Made by a program: the position numbers and the translations under genes. Under the pieces are notes generated by a model. That model searched no databases, was not told where the DNA came from, and saw nothing but the letters and a program-made list of their open reading frames with translations. From GCA-003244245 sp052390495 (GTDB taxonomy: Bacteria > Actinomycetota > Actinomycetes > Mycobacteriales > Pseudonocardiaceae), in NCBI GenBank assembly GCA_052390495.1, contig JBQTGW010000146.1, forward strand, positions 1-64,000: DNA of 64,000 nucleotides, given 5' to 3'. Below are positions 46,743 to 58,113 of the stretch, piece after piece (position 1 is the first letter of the stretch; each line of letters begins with the position of its first letter).

Positions 46743-48184
46743 CCGCAGGTCCGCAGTGCGGCAGCCAGCGCATCGAGCCGAGGGCGCACCGAAGCCGGAG
46801 CGGGACCATTGGACAGCAACGCGAACACCAACACCCGTCCTTCGGTGTCCAGTACGGTGCCCGCCAGGCTGTTGACACCGGTCAGCGTGCCGGTCTTCGC
46901 TCGCACCCAGCCCCTGCCTCCGGTCGCGGAGCTCTCGTAGCGATCGGCCAGCGTGCCACTGCCGCCTGCCACCGGCAGCCCGACCAGCAGTGGTCGCAGC
47001 GCCGCGGCGTAGCGCGGCGACCCGCTGGGAGCGGCCGCGGTACCTAGCAGCTCGGTGAGCAGCTTCGCTGGGACGTGGTCATGGCTCGACAGCCCGCTGC
47101 CGTCGACCAGGGTGGCGTTCGCGACGTCGAAGCCGTGCTCACCCAGCACCTGGAGTACCGCACGGGAGGCACCGGAGAACGAAGGCTCAGCGCTTTTCGC
47201 CCTGGCCACCTCCCTGGCCAGCGCCTCGGCCAGCACATTGTCCGACGTGCTCAGTACCAGGGCGACCAGATCCTGCACCGATGGGGACGCCACCTCACCG
47301 AGCACTGCGGCCCCCGGCGGGGCGCTGCCGAGGCCGACCGCATCGGCATCGGCCCCCAGCCTGTGGGCCAGTTCTGCCGCGGCCGCCATCGCGGGCATCC
47401 CGGCCCTGGGCGAGACGGCCAGGTAAGGATCGGCTCGACCACCGTCGAGCATCACCGCCTCGATGGGCGTGACAAACCCGTCTGCCACGTCGCCGTTAGT
47501 CCAGCCGGGCGCGAGCACGTCCCCGGAGTACCGCCCGACGTCGACCAGCACGCGCCGCACCGGTCCCACTGCCGCACCTGCGACCTGCGTCACTAAGTCA
47601 TCCAGCCGGGCCGCGCCGGGGTAAACGGTCTTCGCAGCATCCGACAGCGCGGACAGCGTCGGGTCCCCTCCGCCCACCAGCACGACAGTTCCCGGCTCGG
47701 CGCCTGCCAGCACCCTCGTGCGCAGCGTGGTGTGGTGGTCAAGGGCGAGCAAAGCAGCCGACGCCGTGAGCAACTTGGCGGTCGACCCGGGCACCACCGG
47801 GGTCGCCGCCTCCCGCTGCCACAGCACCGTGCCGGTCACGGGGTCGACCACCTGACCTGACAGGGTGCCCAGACCGCCGTTCGCGACCAGCGGGTCCAGC
47901 ACGGCACCGACACCGGCACCTGTTGGGGCCGGGCCCAACACGTCGGCCGGACGCAGCATGGGACGGGGCAGTACGGGTGCGGGTGGCGGCATCGTCGCCA
48001 CTACGACGGTCGCGGGCCCACCCAGCGCGGCGGCACCGAGCGCTCCCCCTGCCCCAGCGCTCGCTACGAACACCAGGACGGCGACGATCACCGCGATCCG
48101 TTTGCCCCGCTGCGCAGGCAGGCGCAGCGCAGCACGGACACGACTACCGAGCCCCGACACTGCGCCACTGCCTCCTCTACCCAC
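46733..48184 (-). CDS. dacB: D-alanyl-D-alanine carboxypeptidase/endopeptidase (PBP4 family)
   Basis: Penicillin-binding protein trimming peptidoglycan stem peptides outside the membrane. An N-terminal membrane anchor or signal (AVIVAVLVFVASAGAGGALG) is followed by the active-site SxxK in GSTAKLLTA, SxN in STSDNVLAEAL, and KTG in AKTGTLTGVNSLAG, with the PBP4-type insert domain between the first two. The 483 residues fit Rv3627c-like proteins. It heads the dacB-protease-tilS-hpt unit. Confidence 0.94.
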   Translation of the reverse strand: MGRGGSGAVSGLGSRVRAALRLPAQRGKRIAVIVAVLVFVASAGAGGALGAAALGGPATVVVATMPPPAPVLPRPMLRPADVLGPAPTGAGVGAVLDPLVANGGLGTLSGQVVDPVTGTVLWQREAATPVVPGSTAKLLTASAALLALDHHTTLRTRVLAGAEPGTVVLVGGGDPTLSALSDAAKTVYPGAARLDDLVTQVAGAAVGPVRRVLVDVGRYSGDVLAPGWTNGDVADGFVTPIEAVMLDGGRADPYLAVSPRAGMPAMAAAAELAHRLGADADAVGLGSAPPGAAVLGEVASPSVQDLVALVLSTSDNVLAEALAREVARAKSAEPSFSGASRAVLQVLGEHGFDVANATLVDGSGLSSHDHVPAKLLTELLGTAAAPSGSPRYAAALRPLLVGLPVAGGSGTLADRYESSATGGRGWVRAKTGTLTGVNSLAGTVLDTEGRVLVFALLSNGPAPASVRPRLDALAAALRTCGCR

Positions 48185-48345
48185 TCGTACCCACTCGCAG
48201 CGTCCGCTGCTGTTGGAGAAGTTAAGGGTGGTGAGTCACCATCCTTTCAGGTGGGGGCCAGCGCCAGTGGGGGGCCAGGGCCAGGTGGGGGCCAGTGCGT
48301 CCGTGATCGCCGTCCGCCAGGGCGGGGCGACGCACCCGGCCAGTT

Positions 48346-48385
48346 GGCTCCGAATGGTGCTCGGGGAGAGGTTGTGCTGAGCGGA
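48346..48385 (+). repeat. Dispersed repeat module B, partial third copy
   Basis: A single ggctccgaatgg unit followed by gctcgggg-ga-gg-tgtgctgagcgg matches 10040-10079 with few differences. It lies in the 212-bp gap between dacB and the STAS gene. It lacks module A and the tandem array. Confidence 0.75.
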
Positions 48386-48396
48386 CACGCGGGGGA

Positions 48397-48708
48397 CTAG
48401 CGTTGGGTGAGGATTTCTAGGAGGCCGCAGATTTCTAGGACGCGGCGGACTATTGGCTGGGGGTTTTCTACGGTTAGGGGGACGCCGCGGGATTTGGCTC
48501 GCTTGTATGTGTCGATGAGGACAAAGACGCCGGTGGAGTCGAGTAGCGACACCTCGGCTAGATCAACTCGGATCTCGCGTGGGGGGTCTTCGGCTAGCAG
48601 GTCGAGGATTGTCTGGCGCAGCCGAGGTGCGGTCGCGAGGTCCACTTCGCCTGCGACGACCACGACCGAATCGGAGTCGAGGGTGGTGCGCTGTACGACG
48701 ATTTCCAC
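48397..48708 (-). CDS. STAS-domain anti-sigma factor antagonist
   Basis: A 103-residue SpoIIAA/RsbV-like protein: VVVVAGEVDLATAPRLRQTI and IRVDLAEVSLLDSTGVFVLIDTYKRAKS, with the phosphorylatable Ser in LLDSTGV. When unphosphorylated it would bind an anti-sigma kinase and free the sigma factor. The start is GTG 48708, 8 bp after the response-regulator stop; the frame extends upstream without homology. It is in an operon with the response regulator and hybrid kinase. Confidence 0.92.
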   Translation of the reverse strand: MEIVVQRTTLDSDSVVVVAGEVDLATAPRLRQTILDLLAEDPPREIRVDLAEVSLLDSTGVFVLIDTYKRAKSRGVPLTVENPQPIVRRVLEICGLLEILTQR

Positions 48709-48715
48709 CGCGCGT

Positions 48716-49314
48716 TCACCCCATGCCCGTCCGCTGGCCAGGCCGGATTTCTTCCAGCCGAGTCCGCGCTTGTGCCACGGCCGTTTCTGCCTCGCCCCGC
48801 ATCCCATCCGGCACCCCAGCATGCACACTGCGCAGTACGGTCAGCGCGTCATCGACGGCGCTGCGCCGCGCCGGCGATTCGGCCACCCGCGCGCGGGCGG
48901 CCTCGGCCTGCACGGCCAGCTCAGCACTGGTTCGCCACAGGTCGGCGAATACTGACACCTTGGCCCGCAGCATCCAGGGGTCGAACGGCCGGGTGATGTA
49001 ATCCACCGCGCCTGCCTCGTAACTGCGGAACGCCAGATGGGCGTCGTAGTCGGCCGCGGTCAAAAAGATGATCGGGATATTGCGGGTGCGCTCCCGTTGC
49101 TTGATGTGCCCCGCGGTCTCGAAGCCGTCCATCCCCGGCATGTGGGCATCGAGCAGCAGCAGGGCGTAATCCTCCACCAGCAGCCGCTTCAGCGCGTCCA
49201 CACCACTGGTGACTGTTACCGGCTCCACCCCAAGACCCTGCATCAGGGCTTCCAGGGCCAGCAGATTCTCCCTGCGGTCGTCAACGATCAGGACCCTCGG
49301 GATAGGCAGCAAGG

Positions 49315-49318
<4 letters not shown>
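48716..49318 (-). CDS. Response regulator (receiver domain with helical C-terminus)
   Basis: Receiver domain at 1-125 with acidic pocket VLIVDDRRENL, phospho-acceptor Asp in LLLLDAHMPGMDGFE, Thr in IIFLTAADYD and Lys-equivalent region GAVDYITRPFDP, where the usual Lys of the KP motif is Arg. The remaining 70 residues are a coiled-coil-like helix without a DNA-binding or enzyme domain. It overlaps the hybrid kinase by 4 bp and probably relays its signal to the STAS/phosphatase module. Confidence 0.9.
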
Positions 49319-52920
<3,602 letters not shown>

Positions 52921-53031
52921 AACAGATGCCTCCTCGGACCAAAGGTCTGTCCAACGCGCTCTGTCTACCGTGCTGGGATCAAGAATGCGAGGCCACGCCA
53001 CCTGCTGCTACCCGTTCGGCAGACTAGACAG

Positions 53032-53592
53032 GTGGCCAGCCGCCTGATGCGTCGATTCCAGCTTCCCCCCAACCCCAACTCACCCTCGGCCGCTCGCGCC
53101 TTGCTGCGTACCGCCTTGGCCGAGGCGCAGCTCGAACACTTGACCGACGTGACGCTGCTGCTGACCACGGAGCTCTGTTCGAACGTGGTGCGCCACGCCG
53201 GTACCGACATGGAGCTCACGCTGAGCATCGACGACTCTCGCTTGACCGTCACGGTGACCGACCAGGGACCGGTGCCACTCGAACTCGCCAGGACCGCAAA
53301 AACGGCCACGGCGCAGCGCCAAAACGGCGGGCACGGGCTGGGTATGGTCGCGGCACTGGCATCGAGCTGGGGAACGCGGCACGACGCCACCGGTCGCCAT
53401 ATGGTGTGGTTCTCCCTCGAAACCGCAGAGAGTGCGGCTGCGCCACTCACGGGTGCCCCCGGCACAAGAGTGGCCGGGGGCGCAAGCCTGCCGGTGGCTG
53501 CTGCACCTGCCGAACCCGGTGGCCGCACAGCTCGACGTGCCTTCGCTGGTCACCGAGCTGCTGCGGCGGCTGTGCGAGGTGCTCGGAGCTGA
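53032..53592 (+). CDS. Anti-sigma-factor-type ATP-binding protein (HATPase_c_2)
   Basis: An RsbW/SpoIIAB-like GHKL fold: N-box LLTTELCSNVVRHAGTD, G1-box VTVTDQGPVPLEL and G2-box GGHGLGMVAALAS, then WGTRHDATGRHMVWFSLE. This family either phosphorylates STAS proteins or binds sigma factors. GTG 53032 or ATG 53047 can start. The conserved part ends near 53430; the following 55 residues are Ala/Gly-rich and overlap the next gene in another frame. Either the genes truly overlap by about 160 bp, or a frameshift has split one ATPase-GAF-phosphatase protein. It is divergent from the hybrid kinase. Confidence 0.85.
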   Translation: MASRLMRRFQLPPNPNSPSAARALLRTALAEAQLEHLTDVTLLLTTELCSNVVRHAGTDMELTLSIDDSRLTVTVTDQGPVPLELARTAKTATAQRQNGGHGLGMVAALASSWGTRHDATGRHMVWFSLETAESAAAPLTGAPGTRVAGGASLPVAAAPAEPGGRTARRAFAGHRAAAAAVRGARS

Positions 53593-55066
53593 CCAGGCGA
53601 GCGTGTCGCTGGACCGCGGAGACGGTATGGGCGAGCAGCCGCTCGCCAGCCATGGCTGGGCCGATACCCGCGCCGCGACCCCATCCTCGGCGAAGTCCGT
53701 GATCGACGTCCAGCTCGCGCTGGAGGCCCCGCTCAGTGGCCGGCTGCGAGTGCATCGCCCGCCGCGCACCGCGGCCGACGAGGAGCTGGCCACGCTTTCT
53801 GCCCACCGGATCGCGTTGGCCATCGAGTCCGACTGGCTGCGCGGCGCGGACCGCCTTCGCCGGTCGTGGATGACGTACCTGGCCGACACCAGCGAGCTGC
53901 TGGCGCAGTCCCTGGACGTGAACTTCACCGCTGCGCTCGTCCCCCAGATCGTGATACCCCGGCTAGGCGATTGGTGCGCCGTGCATCTGGTCGGTGAACG
54001 GGGCAAGATCACTCGAGCGACGTGGGGGCATGCCGATGAGTCCGCTCTCGCGCCGTTGCGGTCCTGGCTGGACGGCGAGGGTCGCAATGATCAGGGGGAC
54101 GACGAGGGAGCCTTGCGGGGCCGGATCGACGAGGCACTGCGCGGCACCCGGCCAATCACCTTCGCCGCCCCAGTGGAAGGCGTCACGGTGCCGCTGATCG
54201 CCAGGGGCGCGAAGCTGGGCACCCTGACCGTGGGGAGCCCGCAGGCCCGGTCGCACACCCCCGAGGACGTCGCGCTGATCTCCGACGTAGCCCGGCGCGC
54301 GTCCCTGGCGCTGTCCAACGCACAGCTCAACGCCGCGCACGTGACCGTGTCGCAGGCGTTTCAGCGGGCACTGCTGCCCCGCGCGCTGCCGGTGTCGCAG
54401 CAGGTCGAGTTCGCTGCCGAGTACCTGCCAGCCAGCGCGGGCACCGACGTCGGCGGTGACTTCTACGACGTCCTTGCGCTGCCGAGCAAGCGCTGGTTGG
54501 TGTCCTGTGGGGACGTCTGCGGCAAGGGAGCCCCGGCCGCGGCGCGGACCGGGCTGGTTCGCGACGTACTACGGGTCCTGGTCCGCGACGGCTGCCCGCT
54601 GGAACGGGCCGTCCGGCTGCTCAATGACGCTATGGGCGAACCAGTCGGCGAGCAGCGGTTCTGCACCCTCGCGGCGGCGCTGGTCGCGACCCGCGCAAAC
54701 CGGCCGGGCCTCGCTGTCCAACTGGTACTCGCCGGGCAGGACCAACCGCTCCTACTACGTGCCGACGGATCGACGGAGTTCCTCGGCGAGTTCGGTACCG
54801 CCGTTGGAGTGATGGAGGACATGCAGTTGTCGACTACCCGCCACACTCTGGCACGCGGTGACTCGATGGTGATCTACACCGATGGGGTGACCGAACGGCG
54901 GCGCGGTAAAGAGTTCTTCGGCCGCGCCCGACTCGCCGAGCTGGCAGGCACGCTCGCCGGCGCCGCGGCCGCCACCATCGCCGCCGCGCTACGCACCGCT
55001 ATCAAAGACTTCTCCCCCGGCCCCCCTAAAGACGACATAGCCTTGCTGGTCGTCAAAGCACGATAG
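53432..55066 (+). CDS. GAF-domain PP2C-type phosphatase (SpoIIE/RsbU family)
   Basis: After the WLLHLPNPVAAQLDVPSLV lead-in come two GAF-like regions (VLGADQASVSLDRG; FAAPVEGVTVPLIARGAKLGTLTVG). A PP2C_SIG domain follows with metal-site Asp residues in VGGDFYDVL, SCGDVCGKGAPAA and DSMVIYTDGVTE, ending DDIALLVVKAR. It would dephosphorylate the STAS antagonist and so release a sigma factor. GTG 53432 is the first start in frame and has no clear Shine-Dalgarno, which supports either coupling to, or former fusion with, the upstream ATPase gene. It has 544 residues. Confidence 0.9.
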   Translation: MRLRHSRVPPAQEWPGAQACRWLLHLPNPVAAQLDVPSLVTELLRRLCEVLGADQASVSLDRGDGMGEQPLASHGWADTRAATPSSAKSVIDVQLALEAPLSGRLRVHRPPRTAADEELATLSAHRIALAIESDWLRGADRLRRSWMTYLADTSELLAQSLDVNFTAALVPQIVIPRLGDWCAVHLVGERGKITRATWGHADESALAPLRSWLDGEGRNDQGDDEGALRGRIDEALRGTRPITFAAPVEGVTVPLIARGAKLGTLTVGSPQARSHTPEDVALISDVARRASLALSNAQLNAAHVTVSQAFQRALLPRALPVSQQVEFAAEYLPASAGTDVGGDFYDVLALPSKRWLVSCGDVCGKGAPAAARTGLVRDVLRVLVRDGCPLERAVRLLNDAMGEPVGEQRFCTLAAALVATRANRPGLAVQLVLAGQDQPLLLRADGSTEFLGEFGTAVGVMEDMQLSTTRHTLARGDSMVIYTDGVTERRRGKEFFGRARLAELAGTLAGAAAATIAAALRTAIKDFSPGPPKDDIALLVVKAR

Positions 55067-55196
55067 CCCGCTCAGACTCCTTGAGCCTGCGGATCAACTC
55101 CGGATCGGTGGTCAACTGCTCGAAACTCCGGATACGTGCGTCCCCATCAATGCACAGAGCGTTGCCGTGCGTCAGCGCTAGATCAACTCTAATCGG
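55053..55196 (-). pseudogene. C-terminal coding fragment of an unidentified protein
   Basis: Directly after an in-frame stop, 47 codons read as convincing protein (LALTHGNALCIDGDARIR, FEQLTTDPELIRRLKESE) and end 14 bp inside the convergent phosphatase gene. No start codon precedes it, so it looks like the tail of a lost gene. I do not recognise the family. A duplicated ggctagatcaact sits at its truncated end (about 55174-55207) and may mark the junction. Confidence 0.35.
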
Positions 55197-55327
55197 CTAG
55201 ATCAACTTAAATCCCGTTCTGATCATCTGATCGACCTAGCTGGGCCGAAGGTCCGGATATCGCGAATGTCAACACCCCAATTGGATCACCCAAGGCGACT
55301 ACTCGCGGAGGGACGCCAGTTCTAGCG

Positions 55328-55645
55328 ATGGCGCTGTCAGTGTGTTGGACCGATGAGATATCTGTGACCTCCTTCATCGCAGCGAGCGCTACTGGCTCGA
55401 ATTTCGTCGGCGCGAATTTCGTCGCCTGGGCCACCCTCGCCGCTATGCTGTGGGTCGCGTGGCACCTCCTCGTGAGCGCCGTCTTCCCGTGGCGGGCGTG
55501 CCGGTGGTGCGAAGGTGGCAAGAAGCGCAGCTCGTCGGGCAGGCACTGGCGGGATTGCCGTCACTGCACCGGGACCGGGAAGCGGATCAGGGCCGGAAGG
55601 CGGCTGTGGAAGGCCATGGCCGCCCGCCAACGCGGCCGCCACTGA
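55328..55645 (+). CDS. Small membrane protein with paired C-x2-C zinc-finger-like motifs
   Basis: One membrane helix (WATLAAMLWVAWHLLVSAVF) followed by CRWCEGGKK and CRHCTGTGKRIRAGRR, a split C-x2-C pair with the C-x2-C-x-G-x-G form of DnaJ-type zinc ribbons. Similar small proteins of unknown function are frequent in actinobacterial accessory regions. 105 residues from ATG 55328; a GTG at 55364 is an alternative. Confidence 0.65.
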   Translation: MALSVCWTDEISVTSFIAASATGSNFVGANFVAWATLAAMLWVAWHLLVSAVFPWRACRWCEGGKKRSSSGRHWRDCRHCTGTGKRIRAGRRLWKAMAARQRGRH

Positions 55646-55694
55646 CGGCTCACCGCCGCGGGGATCACCGCCGCCGGGATCACCGCCGCCGGGA

Positions 55695-55910
55695 TCACCA
55701 GAGCGCCCGCACGACGCTGACCGCCACCACCACACCGGCCAGGACCGCGACCACCATCAGCGCGATCACCACAGGTAGCGCCCCACCCCGCGACTGGTCG
55801 GGATGCGGACCGACGGAGATGAAGGCGCGGCAGCCGCAAGGGCAGCGGGCGGAGTGTTGAGGATGCCCGCACTCGCAACCCTCGGTCGTACCCTCTGATC
55901 CGGTAGTCAC
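55695..55910 (-). CDS. Small Cys-rich single-pass membrane protein
   Basis: 71 residues from GTG 55910: an N-terminal cluster CECGHPQHSARCPCGC able to bind one or two zinc ions, then a C-terminal membrane helix (ALPVVIALMVVAVLAGVVVAV). No family name is known to me. It converges on the neighbouring C-x2-C membrane protein, so two unrelated-looking zinc-ribbon membrane proteins sit back to back. A 15-bp repeat (gggatcaccgccgcc) occurs three times between them near 55656-55700. Confidence 0.5.
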   Translation of the reverse strand: MTTGSEGTTEGCECGHPQHSARCPCGCRAFISVGPHPDQSRGGALPVVIALMVVAVLAGVVVAVSVVRALW

Positions 55911-56180
55911 CGACCAGACCTTAACGACTACCGACGAGGGCTGGTCTCGCGGAACCGCCTGTGACCGTCCGGTTCAGATGAGCGACCAGAACCAGCCGCC
56001 CGCAAACGGAGTAATTATTACCGCCATCTGGCGCAATCTGCTCATACAGGGCAGCAGGGTAGGCAGGGACGTCATATCATTCCCCGATCCTCTCATTCCC
56101 CGATCCTCGGGGGACGTCCTTACGCCAGGCAATCTCTCACACGAGATATCGGCCAACGATCACTCAGGGAGTAGTGGATC

Positions 56181-57239
56181 ATGACCACGCCAGCTTCCAA
56201 CGCCACCGTGGGAGAGGAAGAGGAGCCGATCCACATCCTCTGGCTCAACGCGGGTCTATCCTGCGACGGTGAGTCGGTCGCGCTCACGGCGGCGACCCAG
56301 CCCAGCATCGAGGAGATCGTCCTGGGAGCCCTTCCCGGTCTGCCCAAGATCGAAATGCACTGGCCGTTCATGGATTTCGAGTCCGGTCCGGAGCAGGGTG
56401 CCGACAACTTCATCGAGTGGTTCCACAAGGCCGGCCGGGGTGAGCTGGAACGGTTCGTGCTCATCGTGGAGGGAGCCGTCCCGAACGAGGAGATCAACGG
56501 TGACGGCTACTTCAGCGGTTTCGGGCGACATCCTGACACCAACCAGCCGATCACCGTCAACGAGTGGCTGGACAAGCTGGCGCCGAAAGCAACAAGCCTG
56601 CTCGCGCTGGGCACCTGCGCCACCTACGGTGGCATCCACGCGATGGCGGGAAACCCAACCGGCGCCATGGGCGTGCCCGACTACCTGGGCTGGGACTGGA
56701 CGTCCAGGGCAGGTATCCCGATCGTCTGCGTACCTGGCTGCCCGGCCCACCCGGACAACATGTCCGAGACGATCCTGTACCTGCTTTACCAGATCGCGGG
56801 CCAGGCACCGATGATCCCGCTGGACAGCCGGCTGCGCCCACAGTGGCTGTACGGCAACGCCGTACACGAGGGCTGTGACCGGGCCGGCTACTACGAGCAG
56901 GGCGAGTTCGCCGAGACCTACGATTCACCCCTGTGCCTGGCCAAGCTCGGCTGCGCAGGCCAGGTGGTGCAGTGCAACGTGCCCAAGCGCGGCTGGATCA
57001 ATGGTGTGGGCGGGTGCCCGAACGTCGGTGGCATCTGCATCGGCTGCACCATGCCGGGCTTCCCGGACAAATTCATGCCGTTCATGGACTCGCTTCCAGA
57101 CTTCCCGTTGTCGACGACCGTGACCTACTCCGCCATCGTCAGGTCGCTGGCCGCGATCATGATGAGGAGAGTCAACGTCGAGCCCGAGTGGCGCAAGAAG
57201 AGCGAAAATCTCGACACCGGCTACACGCCCGACTGGTAG
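56181..57239 (+). CDS. hucS: Group 2a [NiFe]-hydrogenase small subunit (HucS-like), without its large subunit
   Basis: Electron-transfer subunit of the Huc-type high-affinity uptake hydrogenase, which in mycobacteria oxidises atmospheric H2. The cysteine ligands of the Fe-S clusters are in LSCDGES, GTCATYGG, CVPGCPAHPDN, VHEGCDRAGYYEQG, LCLAKLGCAG, QCNVPKRGW and GCPNVGGICIGCTMPGFPD. The 352 residues look complete. ATG 56181 has GGGAG nine bases upstream. In mycobacteria hucS is followed by hucM/hucL; here 874 bp without a gene, containing the dispersed repeat, follow instead. With no large subunit or maturation genes in the window it may be a leftover or work with a distant partner. Confidence 0.88.
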   Translation: MTTPASNATVGEEEEPIHILWLNAGLSCDGESVALTAATQPSIEEIVLGALPGLPKIEMHWPFMDFESGPEQGADNFIEWFHKAGRGELERFVLIVEGAVPNEEINGDGYFSGFGRHPDTNQPITVNEWLDKLAPKATSLLALGTCATYGGIHAMAGNPTGAMGVPDYLGWDWTSRAGIPIVCVPGCPAHPDNMSETILYLLYQIAGQAPMIPLDSRLRPQWLYGNAVHEGCDRAGYYEQGEFAETYDSPLCLAKLGCAGQVVQCNVPKRGWINGVGGCPNVGGICIGCTMPGFPDKFMPFMDSLPDFPLSTTVTYSAIVRSLAAIMMRRVNVEPEWRKKSENLDTGYTPDW

Positions 57240-57321
57240 CCCGGGTGAGGTCGGGCGAGTCTATGGACCTAACGCTGCTGCGTGCTCACCTGGATGGGAG
57301 TGTAGGTTTCGCAGCCAGTGC

Positions 57322-57378
57322 AGGGCAACGTAATTATCGCTCAACGTTCAACCGTGGTGACATCGAGTAGTAGCTAAC
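57322..57378 (+). repeat. Dispersed repeat module A, copy 2 (57 bp)
   Basis: Matches 9881-9937 at 48 of 57 positions without gaps. It begins 83 bp after the hucS stop. The same order, module A then module B, is kept at both loci. Confidence 0.85.
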
Positions 57379-57461
57379 ACCCACACAACCGATCACCCAG
57401 CTGTGCTGACCCGCCCCCACCAACGACCGTCACCCCTCCTATCACGGTCCCCGCGCGGACC

Positions 57462-57563
57462 GCAATTCGGCTCCTAATGGCTGTTCTGGGCACACTCAAA
57501 CAGCGATTCGGCTCCTAATGGCTTCCTACGGGTGTTCAGAACTGCGATTCGGCTCCTAATGGC
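57462..57563 (+). repeat. Dispersed repeat module B, copy 2 (three units, 41-bp period)
   Basis: Units of about 20 bp, gc(a/g)attcggctcctaatggc, start at 57462, 57503 and 57544, exactly 41 bp apart. Compared with copy 1 the right arm is CCTAAT in place of CCGAAT in all three units, so this array has been homogenised. The intervening 21 bp differ between units. Confidence 0.88.
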
Positions 57564-57892
57564 TGCATCCGGACCGATCGGAGTGCACGCCCTCGCGGAT
57601 GGTGTCAGTAGTCACCGGGCGGAGCCCCAGGCGTGGCATCAGCCGGATCGGTGCGCACGTCAGTCACGGAATAATTCCCCCTCCGGTCATTGTGGTGGTG
57701 GTAACCATGACGGTCCGGCGCTACCCGGTCAGAAGCCCGGCGGCGGTTGGCTCGGCAGGTGACCACCGTCCCGCCGCATGGCAGGTCCGGGAAGGGGAGT
57801 GTTCCCTGAAAACCCTGAACTTCCTCCGCTCTTGGTGATCTACGGCCTACTCTCCATGGCGACACGGTGTCCACAACGGCAAGGACGCAACG
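57564..57892 (+). other. Intergenic stretch after the repeat array
   Basis: No frame shows sustained coding character and I see no RNA gene. It separates the repeat array from a short regulator-like fragment. Confidence 0.4.
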
Positions 57893-58000
57893 ATGGCGGC
57901 CGACACACCGAACGAAATGCTAGGCGAGCTCTTGGCCTGCTTGTCCTGGAGCGGCGAGCGCCTGACCCGGGAGATATGCCCCCTAACTGACTCTGGCTGA
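57893..58000 (+). pseudogene. Short N-terminal fragment, possibly of a regulator
   Basis: ATG 57893 follows AAGGAC at good spacing and encodes 35 residues (AADTPNEMLGELLACLSW, SGERLTREICPL) before a stop. The sequence resembles the beginning of actinobacterial XRE/AbaA-type regulators that pair a short lead helix with a helix-turn-helix, but it ends before any domain is complete. Treated as a remnant with low confidence. Confidence 0.3.
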
Positions 58001-58113
58001 TCCAGCGTGTACGGTCCGTCACTGGGTGAATATGGGCCGAACGGCCTCCTGTGTGCGCGCCACCGCCATGTTACCGTCGAGTAGGTTCACCTCGGCGAAG
58101 GGGAAAATCACCC

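Noticed and set aside
55978..56184. 68-codon ORF before hucS
   Set aside because: Weak start, overlaps the hucS ribosome binding site and ATG, no recognisable sequence; contains a simple duplication (cattccccgatcct).
57462..57563. CRISPR-like array
   Set aside because: Only three units, repeats of 20 bp with degenerate flanks, no cas genes, and the same units occur singly elsewhere; better described as a dispersed palindromic repeat.
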